The notes under the pieces are model-generated. The model was not told where the DNA came from and made no database searches. It saw nothing but the letters and a program-made list of their open reading frames with translations. DNA of 17,175 bases, taken from assembly GCA_003562535.1 (NCBI GenBank), contig PWUP01000010.1, forward strand, positions 1 to 17,175. Reading direction: 5' to 3'. This DNA comes from Gammaproteobacteria bacterium. Lineage in GTDB: Bacteria; Pseudomonadota; Gammaproteobacteria; Competibacterales; Competibacteraceae. The position numbers and the translations under genes were made by a program. Shown here piece by piece: positions 14,131-17,175 of this stretch. The number at the start of each line of letters is the position of its first letter. Position 1 is the stretch's first letter.

Positions 14131-15030
14131 TCAACGATCAGGAAATACTCCCGTTGATAAATAGCGGTCGCCGCGATCGCAGATAATCGCTGCAATCAGT
14201 GCCTGTTCAAGCTGCTGTGACAGGCTCAATGCCGCCTGGATGGTGCCGCCCGAGGAAATACCCGCGAAAATGCCCTCTTCAGTCGCCAAGCGCCGAGTCA
14301 TGGTTTCCGCTTGCTCTTGGGTGACTTCAATAATTTGATCAACCCGTGCCGGTTCAAAAATTTTGGGTAAATACGCCTCTGGCCACCGGCGGATACCGGG
14401 AATACTGGACTCACCTGCTGGTTGCACCCCAACAATGCGAATGGCCGGATTCTGTTCCTTGAGATACCGCGACACCCCCATAATCGTGCCCGTGGTACCC
14501 ATAGAACTGACAAAATGGGTGATGCGTCCCTCAGTGGCCTGCCAGATTTCCGGACCAGTAGTCCGGTAGTGCGCCAGTGGATTATCCGGGTTGGCGAACT
14601 GATCGAGTACCTTGCCCTGACCTTGTTGCTGCATGCGCTCGGCTAAATCGCGTGCGCCTTCCATACCTTCCGCCTTGGTGACTAAGATCAACTGTGCTCC
14701 GTAGGCGCGCATCGACGCCCGGCGTTCGGCACTGAGGTTTTCCGGCATGATTAACACCATGCGATAGCCTTTCATGGCCGCCACCATCGCCAAGGCAATG
14801 CCGGTATTGCCGCTGGTGGCTTCAATCAGGGTATCACCGGGTTGAATCGCCCCGCGTGCTTCGGCTTGTTCAATCATCGACAAAGCTGGCCGATCTTTAA
14901 CGGAACCAGCGGGGTTATTACCTTCGAGTTTAGCCAGCAGGATATTGCTGGTCGCACCAGGCAGACGTTGCAAGCACACCAGCGGGGTGCGACCCACACA
15001 GTCGGCCATCGTGGGAAATACTTTCGCCAT
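14131..15030 (-). CDS. cysM: Cysteine synthase B (O-acetylserine sulfhydrylase B)
   Basis: A 299-residue PLP enzyme of the cysteine synthase family (E. coli CysM has 303) that makes cysteine from O-acetylserine with sulfide, or S-sulfocysteine with thiosulfate. Seen motifs: GRTPLVCLQRL; LEGNNPAGSVKDRPALSMI with the PLP Lys of SVKDR; LIEATSGNTGIALAM with the substrate loop; the glycine-rich phosphate loop SSMGTTGTIMG; SIPGIRRWPEAYLPKIF, which is typical of CysM rather than CysK; GIFAGISSGG; and IICDRGDRYLSTGVF. The start at 15030 (MAKVFPTMADCVGRTPL) has AAGG nine bases upstream; an open frame to 15057 adds nine unlikely residues. The C-terminus stops about ten residues earlier than in E. coli. 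The stop codon abuts the open frame of the YdbH-like gene, so the three genes may be one transcript. Confidence 0.96.
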   Translation of the reverse strand: MAKVFPTMADCVGRTPLVCLQRLPGATSNILLAKLEGNNPAGSVKDRPALSMIEQAEARGAIQPGDTLIEATSGNTGIALAMVAAMKGYRMVLIMPENLSAERRASMRAYGAQLILVTKAEGMEGARDLAERMQQQGQGKVLDQFANPDNPLAHYRTTGPEIWQATEGRITHFVSSMGTTGTIMGVSRYLKEQNPAIRIVGVQPAGESSIPGIRRWPEAYLPKIFEPARVDQIIEVTQEQAETMTRRLATEEGIFAGISSGGTIQAALSLSQQLEQALIAAIICDRGDRYLSTGVFPDR

Positions 15031-15046
15031 ATTGTTCACCCTTACT

Positions 15047-15061
15047 GCGGTTATCAACCGC
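15047..15061. promoter_or_regulatory. Palindrome in front of cysM, possible operator or promoter overlap
   Basis: GCGGTTATCAACCGC is a perfect 6+3+6 inverted repeat 16 bases upstream of the cysM start. Read on the minus strand its centre contains TGATAA, a possible -10, with TTTGAT about 16 bases upstream as a weak -35. A regulator or a leader hairpin could act here. Only the symmetry is seen; the function is inference. Confidence 0.35.
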
Positions 15062-15153
15062 TAAAGAGAAAAATCAAATGAGTTAAGGGCAGAGCGTTTT
15101 TGATCAAGCCTGTTGTTTGCGTACCGCTATGGGGCACGTCTTGTAGGCTGCAA

Positions 15154-15540
15154 TCATGGTTCACGCCGCTGGCGGGTGTGTTGCTCTTGAGTTTGCCTGT
15201 GCGGCTTTTGGGTGTGTTCGGGTTCGTCAACCACCTCGTACTCACCCATAATGATACGAGTCTTTCCCCCCTGTTGATGGGGGTTGGGCTGATCAGCGGT
15301 GTTGGCATGCTGATTAGCACGCACCCAGCGGCGTAAACGCCAACGCTGCCATGCTAGCCAGATGCTCGCCAATGCGACCAAGACTAGGAAAAAACCAAAG
15401 AAGAAGGCGGCTAGAAACGCTGAGGCGACAATAATGCCTACGGCCAATAACGCTCCCAGCACTTTGGATAGCCAACCACCGCCACCACCGCCGGGTAGCA
15501 ACGGATGTGGGGATTTTGGCGGTGATGAATGTTCAGTCAT
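15154..15540 (-). CDS. Small membrane protein of unknown function
   Basis: A 128-residue protein that I do not recognise by name. The N-terminal tail is rich in Pro, Ser and His and ends in a run of six glycines (PGGGGGGW, about 16-23). A 45-residue hydrophobic stretch follows (about 23-68, FLAAFFFGFFLVLVALASIW in its middle), enough for two membrane helices or a helical hairpin. Then comes a basic cluster WQRWRLRRWVR, consistent with a cytoplasmic C-terminal side, and a polar tail containing IIMGEYEVVDEP. Short membrane proteins with this GEYEVV-type tail occur in gammaproteobacteria, as far as I remember, without an assigned role. The ATG at 15540 has AGGA 8 bases upstream. It is divergent from the M16 protease and lies upstream of cysM, 123 bases away. 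Coding is supported by the ribosome binding site and the membrane-protein composition. Confidence 0.72.
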   Translation of the reverse strand: MTEHSSPPKSPHPLLPGGGGGGWLSKVLGALLAVGIIVASAFLAAFFFGFFLVLVALASIWLAWQRWRLRRWVRANQHANTADQPNPHQQGGKTRIIMGEYEVVDEPEHTQKPHRQTQEQHTRQRREP

Positions 15541-15590
15541 AAATGATGTCCTATAGATCAGTTGTGAGCACTGTCCCCTAGTGTACCGAT

Positions 15591-15609
15591 TTCGCTAAGC
15601 CTTGGCGAA
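15591..15609. promoter_or_regulatory. Inverted repeat in the divergent intergenic region
   Basis: TTCGC (15591-15595) and GCGAA (15605-15609) form a near-palindrome TTCGCTAAGCCTTGGCGAA between two divergent genes. It could be an operator or chance; the stem is short. I see no convincing promoter hexamers in the rest of 15541-15687. Confidence 0.25.
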
Positions 15610-15687
15610 GTTTTAGGCTGAACTGAACCCATGAATCATCGGTCTGCATCACCGTCATGTCAAACAACTCAGGTGCTGTTAACCCCT

Positions 15688-17175
15688 ATGTTGCACTCCA
15701 TACCCCTTTACTCGATGCTGACGTGCTTATTGGCTGTTACCTTAGCGACTGCCCAAGCGGTGGAGCCAATGACCAGTCCCAATGACGCTCGCCAGTTACA
15801 AAGCTTTACTCTGGACAATGAATTACAGGTGCTGCTGATCTCCGATCCGCAAGCAGACCAAGCGGCAGCCGCGCTGGCTGTGGCAGTCGGCAGTGTTGAT
15901 GATCCGCCGGATCGTGAGGGTCTGGCGCATTTTTTAGAGCATATGTTATTTCTGGGTACGGAAAAATACCCGGAACCGGGCGAATATAAGCGGTTTCTCG
16001 CTTCGCACGGTGGTAGCCACAATGCCTACACAGCGCATGACCATACCAATTACTTTTTCCAAGTGGACGCCGATTATTTGCAACCGGCTCTGGATCGCTT
16101 TGCCCAGTTTTTCGTTGCCCCGTTGTTCAGCCCGCGTTATGTGGACAGCGAACGGCGGGTCATCCATTCGGAGTATCAATCCAAGCTCGGTAACGATGGC
16201 TGGCGAATTCGCTACGCGCAACGCATGGCTATGAACCCCGAGCATCCCAGTGCTCGGTTTAATATCGGCAGTCTGGAAACACTGGCCGACCGCGAAGGAC
16301 GTAAGGCTCGCGATGAGTTACTGGATTTTTATCAAGAGCGCTATTCAGCCAATCTGATGCGGTTGGTCGTGCTGGGGCGGGAGCCACTGCCTGAGTTGCG
16401 CGACTGGGTAGACACTCGGTTTGCGGCGGTTGAAAATCGCGGCAGCGAGGTGGCGAGTGTCGCTGTGCCCTTATTCACGCCGGGGAGTTTACCGGCGCGG
16501 CTGGATGTCACACCGCTGCGTGAACAGCGCTATTTGACCTTGAGTTTCCCGATTGCGCCCCAGCGCGAGCATTATCGGGCGAAACCGTACCGCTATGTGG
16601 CGCATCTGATCGGCCATGAAGGCGAGGGCAGTTTACTGGCTGCGTTGCAACAGCAGGGCTGGGCGAACAGTCTATGGGCAGGGTTAAGTGCTAATCATAA
16701 TGATGAGGCGGTGTTCAGCGTCGGGATTGAACTGACCCGAGCCGGATTAGAGCAGACCGATGCGATGATTGACGCCGTATTCCAGAAAATCGCCCTGATT
16801 GCCGAGCAGGGCATTGACGAGTGGCGCTTTGCCGAACTGCAGCAGTTGGCTGAGCTGAGTTTTCAATTTCGGGAAGCGCGATCTGATGTCTCTGAAGTCC
16901 GGTGGCTGGCGGCCAATATGCTGAACTATCCCGCAGCAGAAGTACTGCGTGGGCCTTATTTGCTAGCTGATTACCGTCCCGATCTGATCAAAGCCGTGCT
17001 GGCAGAACTGCGCCCGGATAATCTGCTGGTGACGGTCAGTGCTCCGGAGTTGGCAACCGACTCAGTGGAACCGTGGTTTCAGGTGCCTTATCGACGGGTC
17101 AGTCTGGAGCCGGATCCCTGGACGGCGAATGACCTATCCAAGTCCATCAGCGCCCAATTGGCCTTGCCTGAACCC
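15688..17175 (+). CDS. M16 zinc metallopeptidase, insulinase/pitrilysin type (5' part only)
   Basis: The frame stays open to the window edge, giving 496 residues; pitrilysin-type enzymes have about 950, so roughly half is present. The N-terminus MLHSIPLYSMLTCLLAVTLATAQA looks like a signal peptide, so a periplasmic protease that degrades small peptides is expected. The M16 zinc site is complete: HFLEH with His81 and His85 as ligands and Glu84 as base, and Glu162 (IHSEY) as third ligand. The 77-residue spacing from His85 is the one I recall for E. coli pitrilysin. Other family motifs are LGTEKYPEPGEYKRFLASHGGSHNAYT, split over 15952-16032, and FNIGSLETL. The second inactive M16 domain begins around LIGHEGEGSLLAALQQQGW. 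The start is not certain: ATGs at 15631 and 15715 are in frame, and no strong ribosome binding site marks any; 15688 gives the most normal signal peptide length. Confidence 0.9.
   Translation, partial: MLHSIPLYSMLTCLLAVTLATAQAVEPMTSPNDARQLQSFTLDNELQVLLISDPQADQAAAALAVAVGSVDDPPDREGLAHFLEHMLFLGTEKYPEPGEYKRFLASHGGSHNAYTAHDHTNYFFQVDADYLQPALDRFAQFFVAPLFSPRYVDSERRVIHSEYQSKLGNDGWRIRYAQRMAMNPEHPSARFNIGSLETLADREGRKARDELLDFYQERYSANLMRLVVLGREPLPELRDWVDTRFAAVENRGSEVASVAVPLFTPGSLPARLDVTPLREQRYLTLSFPIAPQREHYRAKPYRYVAHLIGHEGEGSLLAALQQQGWANSLWAGLSANHNDEAVFSVGIELTRAGLEQTDAMIDAVFQKIALIAEQGIDEWRFAELQQLAELSFQFREARSDVSEVRWLAANMLNYPAAEVLRGPYLLADYRPDLIKAVLAELRPDNLLVTVSAPELATDSVEPWFQVPYRRVSLEPDPWTANDLSKSISAQLALPEP

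Noticed and set aside
15476..15496. Short CCACCGCCACCACCGCC tract as a tandem repeat
   Set aside because: It simply encodes the glycine run of the small membrane protein; the units are codon-sized and too few to call a repeat locus.
1..17175. CRISPR arrays, tRNA genes, prophage or defence genes
   Set aside because: No regularly spaced repeats, cloverleaf sequences, integrases or known defence proteins were seen on either strand.

Overview
The window is ordinary-looking bacterial chromosome of moderate G+C with tightly packed genes. The best-recognised proteins (EttA, SucA/SucB, CysM of the enteric type, a YdbH/YdbL-like pair, a pitrilysin-type M16 protease) point to a gammaproteobacterium; the genus cannot be fixed from the sequence. 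There are no tRNA, rRNA, CRISPR or complete insertion sequences. All gene names come from reading the translations against remembered family motifs, not from a database search.

Left part (1-3725): the 3' end of a GspF/PilC-type inner-membrane assembly protein runs into an oppositely oriented class I aminotransferase, and their stop codons overlap. Divergent from the aminotransferase, with only 39 bases between the start codons, is a small NlpC/P60 cell-wall endopeptidase lipoprotein. It is followed by a structured ~70-base element that looks like the orphan right end of an IS200/IS605-type (tnpB) element. Directly behind that lies an exported PQQ-dependent aldose sugar dehydrogenase.

Centre (3726-11245): two inverted repeats, one of them a copy of a dispersed palindromic repeat, separate the dehydrogenase from a four-gene co-directional run: ettA (ribosome-bound ABC-F factor), sucA, sucB and lpd. 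The last three encode E1, E2 and E3 of 2-oxoglutarate dehydrogenase. ettA ends 15 bases before sucA, so an energy-sensing translation factor probably shares a transcript with a TCA-cycle complex.

Right part (11246-17175): on the minus strand cysM (cysteine synthase B) is followed by a large AsmA/YdbH-like protein and a DUF1318 (YdbL-like) lipoprotein. In E. coli, YdbH, YnbE and YdbL form an inner-to-outer-membrane lipid-transfer bridge. Here only two genes are present, and the lipoprotein carries a YnbE-like N-terminal segment in front of the YdbL-like domain, suggesting a fused YnbE-YdbL. A second copy of the dispersed repeat lies at the start of the YdbH-like gene and appears to supply its N-terminus. 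Upstream of cysM is an unrecognised 128-residue membrane protein, and divergent from it the window ends inside a secreted zinc protease of the insulinase/pitrilysin family.

The most interesting items are the compact YdbH plus YnbE-YdbL-like lipid-transport cassette, the repeat-derived start of its large protein, the orphan tnpB-type end in front of the sugar dehydrogenase, and the ettA-sucAB-lpd arrangement.
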